Assembly (NCBI GenBank): GCA_014529385.2
Contig: CM043947.1
Location: 98,986,036-99,050,035 of the forward strand
Direction of reading: 5' to 3'
DNA: 64,000 nucleotides
Origin: Adiantum capillus-veneris
Taxonomy: Eukaryota; Streptophyta; Polypodiopsida; Polypodiales; Pteridaceae
Shown: one piece after another, positions 32,579-44,258 of the stretch
Layout: every line of letters begins with the position of its first letter
Position numbering within the stretch: position 1 is the first letter of the stretch
Notes under the pieces: generated by a model
What the model was told of the DNA's origin: nothing
The model's input: only the letters and a program-made list of their open reading frames with translations
Databases searched by the model: none
Translations under genes and position numbers: made by a program

Positions 32579-34138
32579 TGTCGTGCAGCTCCGCTTCCAT
32601 GCTAAGAAAAAGAGTAGAGAAATACAAGCTAATATTCTTTGAAGCCTATTTGATTAATGGTCAGTGATGAGGGCTTGTTAATATGCCAAGTGTAGTGATT
32701 AATGTATGCTAGATGCCGCTTAAAAGGGCCAACAAATGCCTTAATGATGCCAAAAATTATTATGCTTGAAGTGAGCACAAATGGGATTTTATGATGTAGA
32801 ATTGTAGTGCTTGAAGTGCTCTATCAGCTTGTCTTTACGGCTCATCGATTGGAGCTACGGTCAGAAACTTATGGCAGTTTAAAGTTCAAGTAGATTGCAG
32901 ATCCGTACCGGATTGGGAAACTGCAGCTAAGGTGACAGAATTGAAATGAATGTATGGACCTGAAGTGCTCACTTTGTGGAGCGCGTCGGTCTTTTTCGAT
33001 CAGTGATCGGAGTCTCGGTCGCCAAGATGTTAGCCGTTAAAGATTCACCAGGGGCCGGCTCCTTACCAGTTCGGTCCGCTTGATCGGAGTGCCATCTGGG
33101 ATTTTTATAGCCTCAACAGGGTTTGTATGCATTTTATGCAGCTTGAGAGGTCTACAGGGATTTACGGCTTGTCAGATAGAGTTCTGCTTAATCAGATAAT
33201 AAGGCTTCAGGCCAATGATAGTTGTCGGCACTGCTGAGCTCGATAATTTTTGCATTATTCGAGATGTCGATATTAACAATAAAATTCAGGATGATATTGT
33301 CAGTCGAGGGCGGTTGAAGAAAGACGTTGTACGCCAAATTTGAGACCAATGACAATTTTCGGCACTACTGAGCTAGGTAATTTTTGCATTATTTGAGATG
33401 TCGGTATTAACCGATATGTACGCCAAATTTGATGCATATTGTGTTGCCTTGGCCGGCATGTACCCCAATGCCCGCCCAATGAAGGGAGCTTTGCAATGCC
33501 GCTGGATGATATGTATGCCAAATGGGGTTCCCTTTAATGGCCGAAAAGAAGAAGAAGGGGGTTATGGCTACCCAATGGATATACTGCTTGGCATTGCATT
33601 GGCCAGCATGTATGCCCAAATGTGATGCCCTTTACAAAGGCCGGCTGCCCAAAATCCATTAAAAGGAATGGCCACCCATTGGGCAAAATAAACTAGAGCT
33701 TTTGAGTGTGAAGCCAATAAGTGGAAAAAAAAAAGAGGAAAAACCTCATGGCATGCAGGCATGGGCGACAAGCAGCGAGAGAGATGAGCAAGTGGCGCTC
33801 ACGCGAGGCAGGAAAAGGCAAGAATGTTCTCGATCGTGAAACGAGCAATCAATAGCAGGCCTAGGTGCCCTCATTCAAGACAAAATCCGTCGATTTTGGT
33901 GTCGTTGGTGATCAAGGGTGCCACGTCATCAAGAAGGGTTACCCACGCCCAAGCAACGACGGCGTCGTCGTTGCTTAGGGAGGGGCTATTAATAAGAAGA
34001 ATAGGGTAAGGCAAGATTGGGGAGATTCAAGAAGAAAGAGGTAGATAAGGGTTACGAAGGAAAAGGTTAACAAGCAAACAAGGCAGAGAGGTTGGAAGGG
34101 AGAAGAAGAAGGGGGAAGAGCTCGTGCATAATCAAAGG

Positions 34139-34237
<99 letters not shown>

Positions 34238-34761
34238 CTCATGCTCGGCAAGATATACAAAGCAAAGCTCTTTCTCTCTCCCTCTCGAGCTTGAGCAAGG
34301 CAAGCCTTGAGAGCTCGGAGCAAGTCGAGCATGAAGGAAAATTGGGAAGCTTGAGAAGGAGAAGCAAGCGGAGCTTGAGAAGAGCTTGTTGAGGCAAGCA
34401 AGAAAAGCACGAGAGGAAGCTTGTCGAGGCAAGCAAGTAGGTCAAGAAGAATCTTGTCAAAGCAAGTAAGCTTGAGCACGCGATCTTGGTTAAAGAAAGC
34501 AAGGCGAATAAGAGCTTAAAGAGAGTAAGGAAGGGAGAAGAGGGAAGTGAAAGGGATTAACGAGTGGGGCAGAATGAAGAGGAAAAGCAAGGTCGGGAAG
34601 GCAAGGAGGTGATGGAGCAGAAGCTACAAGGAGAATATCTCTCTCGCTTTTGAGGGCATGAAAGAAGCATGCTTGACCAAGGCAAAGCTCTCTTTCACAC
34701 CTCCCACAGCCAGAGGCCCGGCGCCTGCCCGGCTCACGTAGAGAACACATATCCCCTGACA
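32579..34761 (+). repeat. G3 5' LTR
   Basis: 2183 bp, starting TGTCGTGCAG and ending CCTGACA (inverted TGTC/GACA). It aligns along its length with 37647-39178 and 45364-45852. It contains a long CT microsatellite and an ataagaagaatagggtaagg block. Confidence 0.92.
34143..34234 (+). repeat. (CT)n microsatellite, about 92 bp
   Basis: A nearly pure CT run in the 5' LTR of G3. The matching run in the 3' LTR (39089-39121) is only about 33 bp, so the two once-identical copies have since differed in length. Confidence 0.95.
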
Positions 34762-34765
34762 TCTT

Positions 34766-34783
34766 TGGTGAACCCGACGTGAA
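34766..34783 (+). other. G3 primer-binding site
   Basis: TGGTGAACCCGACGTGAA, four bases after the LTR end. The same site occurs at 62382 and, mutated, at 8592. Confidence 0.75.
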
Positions 34784-34806
34784 ACGATTCGGGGTGGGAG
34801 GTAAAG

Positions 34807-37029
34807 ATGGAGAATTTAGAGCATATGATGAAGATGATTGCAGAATTAAGTGCAAATAGTTTTGATGATAAGTCAACAGTTCCAGATTTTGCAAAGATGC
34901 TCCAATTGGTTCAAGGATATCTGCTTGAAATAGAGATCGTAAAGAACAAAAATCAAATGGATGAAGCTTTGAATGCATCTTTAGATGCATTATACGACAA
35001 GAGATGACTCTTTGATGGATACGATCCAGAGGGCTACCTAGAGTGCTATGAGCTAGAGACCAAGGTAAGAGGGATACTAGAAGAGGTGATGATCAATTAT
35101 TTTAAGCAATTAGTGAGTTCAGATGTGAAGGAGCAGATTCAAGAAGTTACCAAAGCTTGCAACGATGACTGGGAGTATTTCAAAGAAGCTATTGTGCAAG
35201 TACGTTGCGAGCAATATGAATGCTATCAAGAACAGAGTTCAAGTCTACCAGACTAGGTAGATATTCGAGGACAAGTACTATCAAAGTTAGAAGCTGTGAT
35301 TGATGAGTTTATTGTTCAGGATTGTACCTTCTTACAGGATAATGACAAAGACATAGTTGAAGCTGTGTATGCAAAACTGGGTTTTGCAGATGTTGTTCAT
35401 GAAGTAGAAGGCTTTGAGAGTGAGGCTTTACAGCTTCAAGATACGCACGGTGAAATTTTTAAAGAATCTACACATGCAATTTGGAATACACAGAATGAAT
35501 TTTGCAAAGAACCTATGCATGCAGTACATGAAGAAAATAAATCAGGGGATCAAAACTGTGAAGTGTCTAAAGCTCAAGAAGAAATTTTGCAGGTAAATGA
35601 GTGCAGCCAAATTCAACTAGACATGTAGGAAGATTCGGTTACAGCTGATACTTTTGCGACTGACTCAGAAATAGAGCAAAATTTTTTTGGTACAGATTCT
35701 ACCATAGAGGTGATTGAAAATACTGGTACATGTTTTACCAACGAGTTGATTAATGATACAGATGTTATAGGTCAAAGCAGGGCTGGTGTTGAGAGCAGCA
35801 GGACCATGGTTTTTGGTATACCAGATTTATCAAATTTGGATGTACCAGATTATGAGGACTTGGCTAAGCAACAATATGTGCTTGATCCAGAGGGGGTGCA
35901 GACTCCTTCATTGACAAGTTTTTGTGAAGCACAGCTACCAAATTGGAAAATTGATCTAGAACGTGATTATGATGATTCAGAGGGGGTACAAACTCCTTTG
36001 ACACGCTTCTGTGACTTAGAGATACTAATCTGGCAGACTGATCCTGAATTTGATGATGGTGATTTAGAGAGGGAGCAAACTTCTTCTCTATCAAGAATTT
36101 GTGACACGGGACTCACACTATGGCAAGATGATCATGAACTTGATGATGCTGATTCAGAGGGGGTGCATAGCAAAGTGAAATCTCTTGTTGATGAATATAA
36201 TTGGTTTCATTGTGATGATGATACAGACAGGGAAGTAGATGAAATTTTCAATGTGCATGATGAACTTTGTGCTATAGAAGTGCAAAGATATTTGGATGAG
36301 GGCGAAAGAATTAAAGAGAAATTTACAATAGATGCGTTTAGGATGCATGTCATATGTGGAAATCTTAGTTTACAACAGCCTGAGATGTGCAAGATGGAGG
36401 AACCTTCTGAAGCATTGGACCTAGACCTTATGTTCTTACTGGATGAAGCTTTGAAAGGGTTCTCAAATATAGATTCTAAGGATACCAATCACTCCAGATT
36501 CATGCATGAGCCACTTTGTTCAGATTCAGTAGATGATGAACTTATGCAGTTGTTAGATGATGCACTACTTGATTTTGAGCCTCTACAAGATAGAGAATTT
36601 GCATCTTTTGAGCCTAATGAAGAGGATTTTAACAGAGAGTTGATGTATTCAGATATGCATGATCGAAATTTCAATACTGGAGAGAGTGAAGGTGCACTGC
36701 CAATGATTTTACCTGTGATTGATGATTGACAATTGGATGATCCAGTTGCACAAGGGGTATGGCAGTATCTACTGCTGCTTGATGCTATATGGAATCTGAT
36801 GTTACCCTATGATGTAGGGGATTTTGAGCTAGATTTTGATCCAGTAGGTGACATATATATGCATGGTCCAGGGCAATTGACTTATATGCCATATGATCTA
36901 GGCAATTTTCATAAAGATTTATGGGTTAATTTATGTTTATGCTGTAATGATTGGAAATTCTTGTATATTTCCTATGATCCTGGAGGATGGTGCAAATTTA
37001 TAAAGGAATGGTCACACTGGGACAGATGA
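34807..37029 (+). pseudogene. G3 Gag-X reading frame, 740 codons with four internal stops
   Basis: One frame runs from ATG 34807 to TGA 37027-37029 with only four in-frame stops: TGA 35005, TAG 35254, TAG 35626 and TGA 36727. All could be C-to-T changes of CGA or CAG codons. The N-terminal part (LFDGYDPEGYLECYELETKV, NDDWEYFKEAIVQVRCEQY) matches the gag-like protein at 62421 (LFEGYDVIGYLTCYVQEMEV). The middle is strongly acidic, with four repeats of about 30 residues that begin EGVQTP or similar and contain a W. The C-terminal part has LLLLDAIWNLML, PYDVGDFELDFDPVGD and YISYDPGGWCKFIKEW. No zinc knuckle, protease, RT or integrase motif is present. The function of the C-terminal part is unknown. 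The length is almost equal to the G2 frame. Confidence 0.8.
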
Positions 37030-37646
37030 TTAGGTTCCTGTTTGATCCTGGGGGTTACTAAATTGCTAGTTGATTAAAGAGTAGCAGCTATCTCTTGTAG
37101 CAGGTTGCATGGTACAAGGTTTTGTTTCCTAGATTTATGCTAGCTTAGAAGAGTTTTTTTGTTATGCAGTCAATAAGCTTACATGACTGGCTTCCAGTTG
37201 ATTTCTTTGAATAATTGATAAAGTATCTTCACATCTTTTGAGTTGGTTCTGCTACCAGAACTTGAGGTAAAGGACTTGACGGACATTCCGTGAGCAGATA
37301 GAGTAAGGAATACTTAAGCTTGACAAGGTTCCTTAAAAAGAGCTTAATGGTCAAGCCATGTGCATCATTCACTGGAGCACTTGAGTCTGGCGGGGTTCAC
37401 TAAACAAGTTATCCATGATTGAATGCTTTGAAGATACGACAGATGTAGTTCAAAGAATTTTGATGGATAGCTACCTAATGATTAAGCTAGAACATTGATA
37501 ATATGGTATAAGCCTTATTTCATTTTTTATATTTTTATCAGTTGCGAGAGTCTGATGATGGAAAAGAGATTAAGGTACCTATAGAAGATGCAGATTGAAG
37601 TGCAGTTGGCACAGACCGGAGGCTGTGCAGGTTCAGAGGGGGTGAA
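37030..37646 (+). other. G3 3' untranslated region and polypurine tract
   Basis: Non-coding sequence between the long frame and the 3' LTR. A further gatcctgggggttac (DPGG-like, another frame) occurs at 37044. The tract gttcagagggggtgaa (37631-37646) immediately precedes the LTR and primes plus-strand cDNA. Confidence 0.75.
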
Positions 37647-39085
37647 TGTCGTGCAGCTCCGCTTCCATGATAAGAAAAAGAGCAGAGAAATGCAAGATGA
37701 GATTCCTTGAAGCCTATTTGATTAATGGTCAGTGATGAGGGCTTGTTAACAGGCCAAGTTTAGTGATTAATGTATGCCAGATGCCGCTTAAAAGGGCCAA
37801 TAGATGCCTTCATGATGCCAAAAATGATTATGCTTGAAGTGAGCACATATGGTAGTTTATGATGTATAATAGTAGTGAAAGTTCAAGTCGATTGCAGATC
37901 CGTACCGGATTGGGCAACTGCAGCTAAGGTGACAGAATTGAAATGAATGTATGGCCTTGAAGTGCTCACTTTGTGGAGCATGTCGGTCTTTTCAGATCAG
38001 TGATCCGAGTCCCAATTGCCAAGATATTAGTCGTTAAAGATTCACCAAGGGCCGTCTCCGTACCAGTTCGGTCCGCTTGATTAGAGTGCCATCTGGGATT
38101 TTATAGCCTCAGCAGAGTTTGTATGCATTTTATGCAGCTTCAAAGGTCTATAGGGATTTACGGCTTGTCAGACAGAGTTTCGCTTAATCAGATAATTAGG
38201 CTTGAGGCCAATGACAATTGTCGGTACTACTTAGCTGGGTAATTTTTGCATTATTCGAGATGTCGGTATTAACAATAAAATTCAGGATGATATTGTCAGT
38301 GGAGGGTGGCTGAAGAAAGACGTTGTGCTAAGCGATGCTTTAACCAAAATGTACGCCAAATTTGATGCCTATTGTGTTGCCTTGGCCGGCATGTACCCCA
38401 ATGCCCACCCAATGTGCCGCCCAATGAAGGGAGCTTGGCATTGCCGTTGGATGATATGTATGCCAAATGGGGTTCCCTTTAACGGCCGAAAAGAAGAAGA
38501 AGGGGGCTACGGATTCCCAATGGATATACTGCTTGGCATTGCATTGGCCGGCATGTATGTCCAAATGTGATGCCCTTTACAAAGGCCGCCTACCCAAAAG
38601 CCATTAAAAGAAATGGCCGCCCATTGGGCAAAACAAACTAGAGCTTTTGAGTTTGAACCGAATAAGTGAAAAAAGAAACAGAGGAAAAACCTCATGGCGT
38701 GCACGCATGGGCGATAAGCAGCGAGGTAGATGAGCAAGCGGTGCTCTTGCGAGGCAGGAAAAGGCGAGAATGCTCTCGGCCGTGAAACGAGAAATCAGCA
38801 GCAGGCCTAGGCGCCCTCATTAAAGACAAAATCCACCGGGTTTGGTGCAGTCGGTGATCGAGGGTGCCACGCCATCAAGAAGGGTTACCCACGCCCAAGC
38901 AACGATGGCGCCGTCGTTGCTTAGGGAGGGGCTATTAATAAGAAGAATAGGGTAAGGAAAGATAAAATGATGAAAGAAGAAAGAGGTAGATAAGGGTTAC
39001 GAAGGAAGAGGGTAACAAGCGAAGCAGGCAGAGAGGTTGGAAGGGAGAAGAAGAAGGGGGAAGAGCTCGTGCATAAGCAAAGGGA

Positions 39086-39124
<39 letters not shown>

Positions 39125-39178
39125 CTCTCATGCTCCGCAAGATATACAAAGCAAAGCTCTTTCTCTCTCCGTCTCGAG
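37647..39178 (+). repeat. G3 3' LTR, left part
   Basis: Colinear with 32579 onward, with scattered substitutions and a short deletion near 37870. It stops at gtctcgag, where G4 is inserted. The last five bases TCGAG (39174-39178) are the G4 target-site duplication. Confidence 0.92.
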
Positions 39179-40307
39179 TGTAATAGGACTAGTCTTTGAA
39201 GTTCTTAAAGTCGAAAAGAATGTAGCAGGGCATATCTTTCGTTAGCACGATTTGAAATATTGTTGAATAATCTATTAAATAGAGCTTATACGAATGAGTT
39301 GAGATATTAAGAGAGAACATATATTCTTTTTTTTAAATAATACATTAAAGACGGATTTGATAAAGATTAATGAATAACAGATAGTCTGTCTATGAACTGT
39401 AAAATTTAGATTTTTATTAATATCAATGTTTTATATTTATGTGTTTTAGCTTAAAATACATGGGTAGGCTTAAAATAAGTTGAAAAAGTAGTGGAGACCC
39501 AAAAATAGAGGTTTTATAAGTCACGACCTAAAAGTTGCGTTTTCAACCAAAGAAAGACGTTTTTCGCAATTCTATACACGCTACCTTGTAGACCAAACCT
39601 ATTCCCGTCGTTTTGAGTACCTGGATTGCTCTGTTCTGAGTTCGTTTGTAAACGTTATGATGAAAACAAACAGAAGGCAGCAACAGTGTAGTATACACAA
39701 GGACAGACAGACATACAACATCATACAGTTCTCCCTGCTATCAACCAAGAAGTGGATTGTTTCTTCATGGTAGAGTATGGCAATTGAGATTATGAAGGTA
39801 TATAATTATGTTTTTACTTTGATTATCATGTTGAATTGGTTGCACGAGTATGTTCTTTTGGCTATTTTGTAGGCGATGCAGAAATCAATGTGTGAAACAT
39901 GATCTGTGCAAAGTGTCATGATAAAAATCTAACCTTCACGGATCGCTTAGCGATCACGTTCTTATATTATTCTCGTAGGTATACTTGGTGCGAAAATCGT
40001 GCAGGCTTTTCGAGGAAAAGAAGGATAAAAGCACGACGGGTGGTGCTTTTGGGGATCATTCACAGATCTCCTCTTTCTCGAGTGTGAGTGCGAGTGCGAG
40101 TGCGAGTGTGAGTGCGAGTGCGAGTGAGACGCTGCATGCAAGCGAATTGAAGCTCGGGGGTGGTCGAGAGGTTAGAGCTCCGTACAACGGAGTGCGCCCA
40201 TATTCAATTGCTCCTCTGTTGTATCAAAAGTCTGCAAAGATTCATCAATACAAAGATCTCTTTCTCTATCTTTTGCTGCCTATCTCTATTATTCTGTTCC
40301 TGTGACA
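39179..40307 (+). repeat. G4 5' LTR
   Basis: 1129 bp, starting TGTAATAGGACTAG and ending CCTGTGACA. Near 40083-40130 it has a run of gagtgc hexamers (gagtgcgagtgcgag) that is about 24 bp longer than in the 3' LTR. Confidence 0.96.
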
Positions 40308-40309
40308 AT

Positions 40310-40327
40310 TGGTATCAGACCAAGCGG
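40310..40327 (+). other. G4 primer-binding site (initiator Met tRNA)
   Basis: TGGTATCAGACCAAGCGG, two bases after the LTR. The first ten bases are the canonical initiator-Met PBS, usual for plant chromoviruses. Confidence 0.85.
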
Positions 40328-40339
40328 TTGATTCTGGAC

Positions 40340-41378
40340 ATGGAAAGATACGAGAGGAGGATGAAGGAGCAAGAAGACCTGATTCGACGAATACGAGAAG
40401 ATCTCGAACAATAAAATCAGGAGTGTGCTGAGGCTCTGCGGGGCAAAGTAGCATGAGAGCCTGATATCTATGTGGATCTTGATGGCAAACATGAAGGCGA
40501 GAACCATGCTACTCCACCAGGAAATAATAATCATTGTGGCGACGCTGGGACACCTCGCGGTGGTGATAGTGGTGATGGTAAGAACGGTGGTGTTGGACGT
40601 AGAGGTCGTCAACGCGAAAAAGAAACGATGACGATATGGGAGAAGCAAAAAAAAAAAAACCAAATCATTCTTAACGAAGGATAAGCTTAAAGAGTTTGAT
40701 GGTATAAGAAAGATATGCGAAGATTTAGAAGCGTGGATTGAAGAACTCAAAGATTTGGATTATACTTTCAATATCAAGAACACGACCACCAGACTTTCGA
40801 ATGCTCGAGCAAGGTGATCGATAAGACAATACGTACCAGGATGGCTCAATTGCAGACTTTTGGCGATGCGTACGATAAAGGTAAGTCATCTACCCCTTCT
40901 TTGTGATGTTTTATGTCTTTGATACGTCCTTTGAAATCTTCTGTGATGGAATTTATGCGTAAAATTTGAGATTTAAATTTGAATTTCTTAATTGATTTGG
41001 ATAGTATTCATTGCTTCTTATCGTCTAAATTGATTGAGAAATTAAACTTGAAATTAAATCGAGAAGTTAAAAGACTTTTGGACTTAACCAGTGGTAATAA
41101 TAGTTTCACGAAAGAGTTAGTCGAATTTATTTATTTTTTTCTTTGAAGAGTCGGAAGCATAAAGATGATTTCTATATTATTCACATTGATATGCATGATG
41201 TTATCATTGGTATCAATTAGATCATTGAAAATCATGTTTTGATTTATTGTTAAGAAAGAAAAAATATATCTTTAATCATTTGATGATGATAAGTCACACT
41301 CTTTGTGGAAAGAAAGAGATTCTAAATCTAGTTTTGGCAATGGAATTGATAAGGTGACTTAGATAAGAGTGTGAGACG
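40340..41378 (+). pseudogene. G4 gag/protease remnant
   Basis: A start ATG at 40340 gives a charged helix (RYERRMKEQEDLIRRIREDL) ended by TAA 40412. Then comes a Gly/Asp-rich stretch and a frame with EDLEAWIEELKDLDYTF-like text near 40718-40770. The capsid core, zinc knuckle and protease are not recognisable. The distance to pol (about 1 kb) is too short for full gag and protease, so a large deletion is likely. The stretch 40890-41378 is AT-rich with broken frames. Confidence 0.6.
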
Positions 41379-43904
41379 TTGCTTGTGTTTGCTAATGAGA
41401 TTAAAGAAGAATCTGGGGATAAATATAAAGAGACAAATCCAAAATTTATAGAGGATCTCTTACATGAATTTAAGGATGTGTTTCCGGATGATCTTCCTGG
41501 TATGCCTCCACCTAGAGCGGTAGACCACGCCATAGATCTATATCCAGGAGCAACACCTTATTCAAGAGCTCCATACAGGTTTAATATGGATGAGCTTAAA
41601 GAGCTCAAGATACAACTTGATGATCTTTTGAAAAATGGTTTCATTAAGACTAGTGTATCTCCTTGGGGTAGTCTTGTGTTATTCCAAAAGAAAAAGGATG
41701 GTACATATAGGTTATACATCGACTATAGGGGATTAAACAAACAGACCATTAAGAACAAATATCCTCTTCCTCACATAGATGAACTGCTTAGTCATTTGAG
41801 TGGTGCCACAATATTTTCAAAGGTTGACCTTTGTTCTGGCTACCATCAAATCCGTATCAAGGCCGAGGACATTCCAAAGATTGCTTTTCGTACACGTTAT
41901 GGACATTATGAATTTACAGTTCTTGCTTTTGGTTTGACTAATGCACCAAAAACTTTCATGTGCTTAATGAATAATATTTTTCACCCGTATCTTGATGACT
42001 TCATTCTGGTATTCTTGGATAATATTTTTGTGTATTCTACGAATGAAGAAGATCGTGCATTGCACTTAAAAAAAACATTTGAGGTTTTGCATGAACATAA
42101 ATTGTATGCCAAAGCAAGTAAGTATTCTTTTGCAAAGGATCAGATTGTGTATTTGGGAAGAGTGATTTCTAAAGAGGGGATTCACATTGATCTTGATAAA
42201 GTTAAGACTATGTTAGTAAGAGATGTAAGAAGCTTTATGGGTCTATCACAATATGAGAGAGCACACATTAAAGATTTCTCTAAGATAGCAAGTCCTTTGA
42301 CCGAATTGACCAAGAAAGACAAGGGTTTTGTGTGGACTTCTAGCTATGAGACTACTTTTGAGACCTTGAAGGCTAAAATAGCAAAAAATTATGTTTTAAA
42401 AGTTCCTGAGATGGGCAAACCATTTGTTGTGTCCTGTGACGCTAGTGGTGAACAATTAGGTTGTGTTTTGACACAAGAAGGAAGAGTGGTTGCATGTGAG
42501 TTTAAGAAATTAAGACGACATGAATTGAACTATGCAACACATGATCTAGAATTGCTTGGTGTTGTTCATGCATTGAAGCATTGGCGTCATCTCTTGCTTG
42601 GTGTAAAATTTGAATTGCGTACTGATCATCAAAACTTGAAGTATATTTTCACTCAACCATTGTTAAATAATAGACAAAGAAGATGGATTGAATTGCTGGC
42701 TGAGTATGACTTTGATTTGAAGTATTTGTGTGAAAAAGAAAATAAAGTTGTAGATGCATTGAGTCGTAGGCCCATGTGTAATTTGTTGACTGTTGTGCGA
42801 TCCAATTTGATTGATGAGATACATGCTGAAGTTGAAAATGATTCCTTTTATATGCCTATTTTGAAATTCTTGCATGAGAATATTGGTGAGATGTATAAAA
42901 ACAGATATCACTTGTATAAGGGAAATCTGTATTGTTATGACCGCTTGTGTATTCCTGCAAATTCTTTTTTTAAGAGTCAAATTCTGCATGAGTGTCATAA
43001 TTCACCTTTTTCTGGTCATCCTGGATTAAATAAGACATATGAAAAGATTAAAACCTCATTCTTTTGGCCGCGTATGAAATTGGATGTTAAGAATTATATG
43101 TGTGAGTGCTTTCAATGTCAACAAGTTAAGATTGAGCATAAGAGGATGCATGGTGACCTTCAACCCTTAGACATTCCTTTACAGAAGTGGGAGTGTATAT
43201 CCATGGACTTTATCATTAGACTTCCTACTACTCGTGGAGGGTATGATTAGATCTTTCTGGTGGTAGATAGACTCACAACACAAGCTCACTTCTTTCCTGT
43301 AAAAATAAGTGATGCTGCATTGACCATTGCACGCTTGTTTGTGAAAGAGATATTTCATTTGCATGGCATGCCCAAGAGTATAGTGTCTGACAGAGATTCT
43401 AAGTTCACTTCTCATTTCTGGAGAGCGACTTTTGACTCTATAGGTACCCAATATCGCATGTCTACTGCTTTTCATCCTCAAACTGATGGGGAAATGGAGA
43501 GAGTGAATCGTATTCTAGAAGATATGTTACGAATGTATGTCAATGAAAACCAATCTAATTGGAATGAATATCTGCCTTTGGTTGAAATTGCATATAACAG
43601 TTCATATCATTCATCTATTAGGATGACTCCGTTTGAGGCAATGTATGGCTATAATTGTCCTACACCTATTCATTTTCTTAATTCGAGGAATAAGGTAGAA
43701 CTGTAACGTGAGATGCTTGAGAAAATGGATAGCGAGTTGGCCAAAATGAGGGGGAATATTAGAGAATCTCAAAAGAGACATAAACTGTATTATGACAAGA
43801 AACATCGTGTTGTGGAGTATGAAACTAGTGATATGGTTTTCTTAAAGGTCATTCCTGAGAAGTCTCATTTGATTCTTGGAAAGGATAGAAGATTGTCTCC
43901 ATGA
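41379..43904 (+). pseudogene. G4 pol: RT, RNase H, integrase
   Basis: A long open frame (41379-43250) holds the pre-RT (FKDVFPDDLPGMPPPRAVDH) and RT with VSPWGSLVLFQKKKDG, KNKYPLPHIDELL, KVDLCSGYHQIRI and AFGLTNAPKTFM. The catalytic segment is VFLDNIFVYS (residues 211-220), where FLDD is expected, so the second Asp is Asn. RNase H follows (FVVSCDASGEQLGCVL, HDLELLGVVHALKHWRH, VVDALSRRP). The integrase zinc region is present (HECHNSPFSGHPGLNKTYEK, CECFQCQQVK). The core D,D,E is seen at SMDFIIRLPT, IVSDRDSKFTSHFW and TDGEMERVNRILE. TAG at 43248-43250 and TAA at 43704-43706 interrupt it. The frame starts at TTG, not ATG, as expected for part of a polyprotein. Confidence 0.92.
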
Positions 43905-44258
43905 TTTGATGGGCCATTTAAAATTTTGAAGCGCATTGGTTCATTACCTTACAAATTGGAATTGCCTTCTCATGTTAAAGTGCATCCTGTATTTCATGTG
44001 AGTATGTTCCTAATGTGCATCATGTTTTACAAAACAACTCTAAGTTGAAAGATGACGGACCATTGACTGTAGAACCAGACTTAGTACTAGATAGGCGTTT
44101 TAAACATCTGAGAAATAGAGACATTGTGGAAGTTTTGGTTAAGTGGCAGAACTATCCAGTAGAGGATGCATAATGGGTTGATCTTAGTGTTTTGCAAAGA
44201 GAATTTTCCTCTCTTTAGACCAACTCTGAGGACAGAGTTAATTTTGATAAGGGGAGAA
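43905..44258 (+). pseudogene. G4 integrase C-terminus and chromodomain
   Basis: GPFKILKRIGSLPYKLELPS (GPY/F module) is followed, after a frame change near 44010, by VEPDLVLDRRF, IVEVLVKWQNYPVEDA, a stop (TAA) and WVDLSVLQREF. LVKWQNYP and the aromatic W are the chromodomain signature. The stop falls where 'T/S' precedes W. The polypurine tract aaggggagaa ends the region at 44258. Confidence 0.85.

Noticed and set aside
32158-32667. 169-codon hydrophobic plus-strand frame
   Set aside because: Low-complexity Leu/Ser text that runs into the G3 LTR. No homology signal and no conserved context.
34067-34502. Long minus-strand frames over the CT run in the G3 LTR
   Set aside because: They are shadows of the microsatellite and of purine-rich LTR sequence.
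40083-40130. gagtgc hexamer run considered as a coding repeat
   Set aside because: It lies inside the G4 LTR and varies in length between the two LTRs; a simple repeat is the better explanation.
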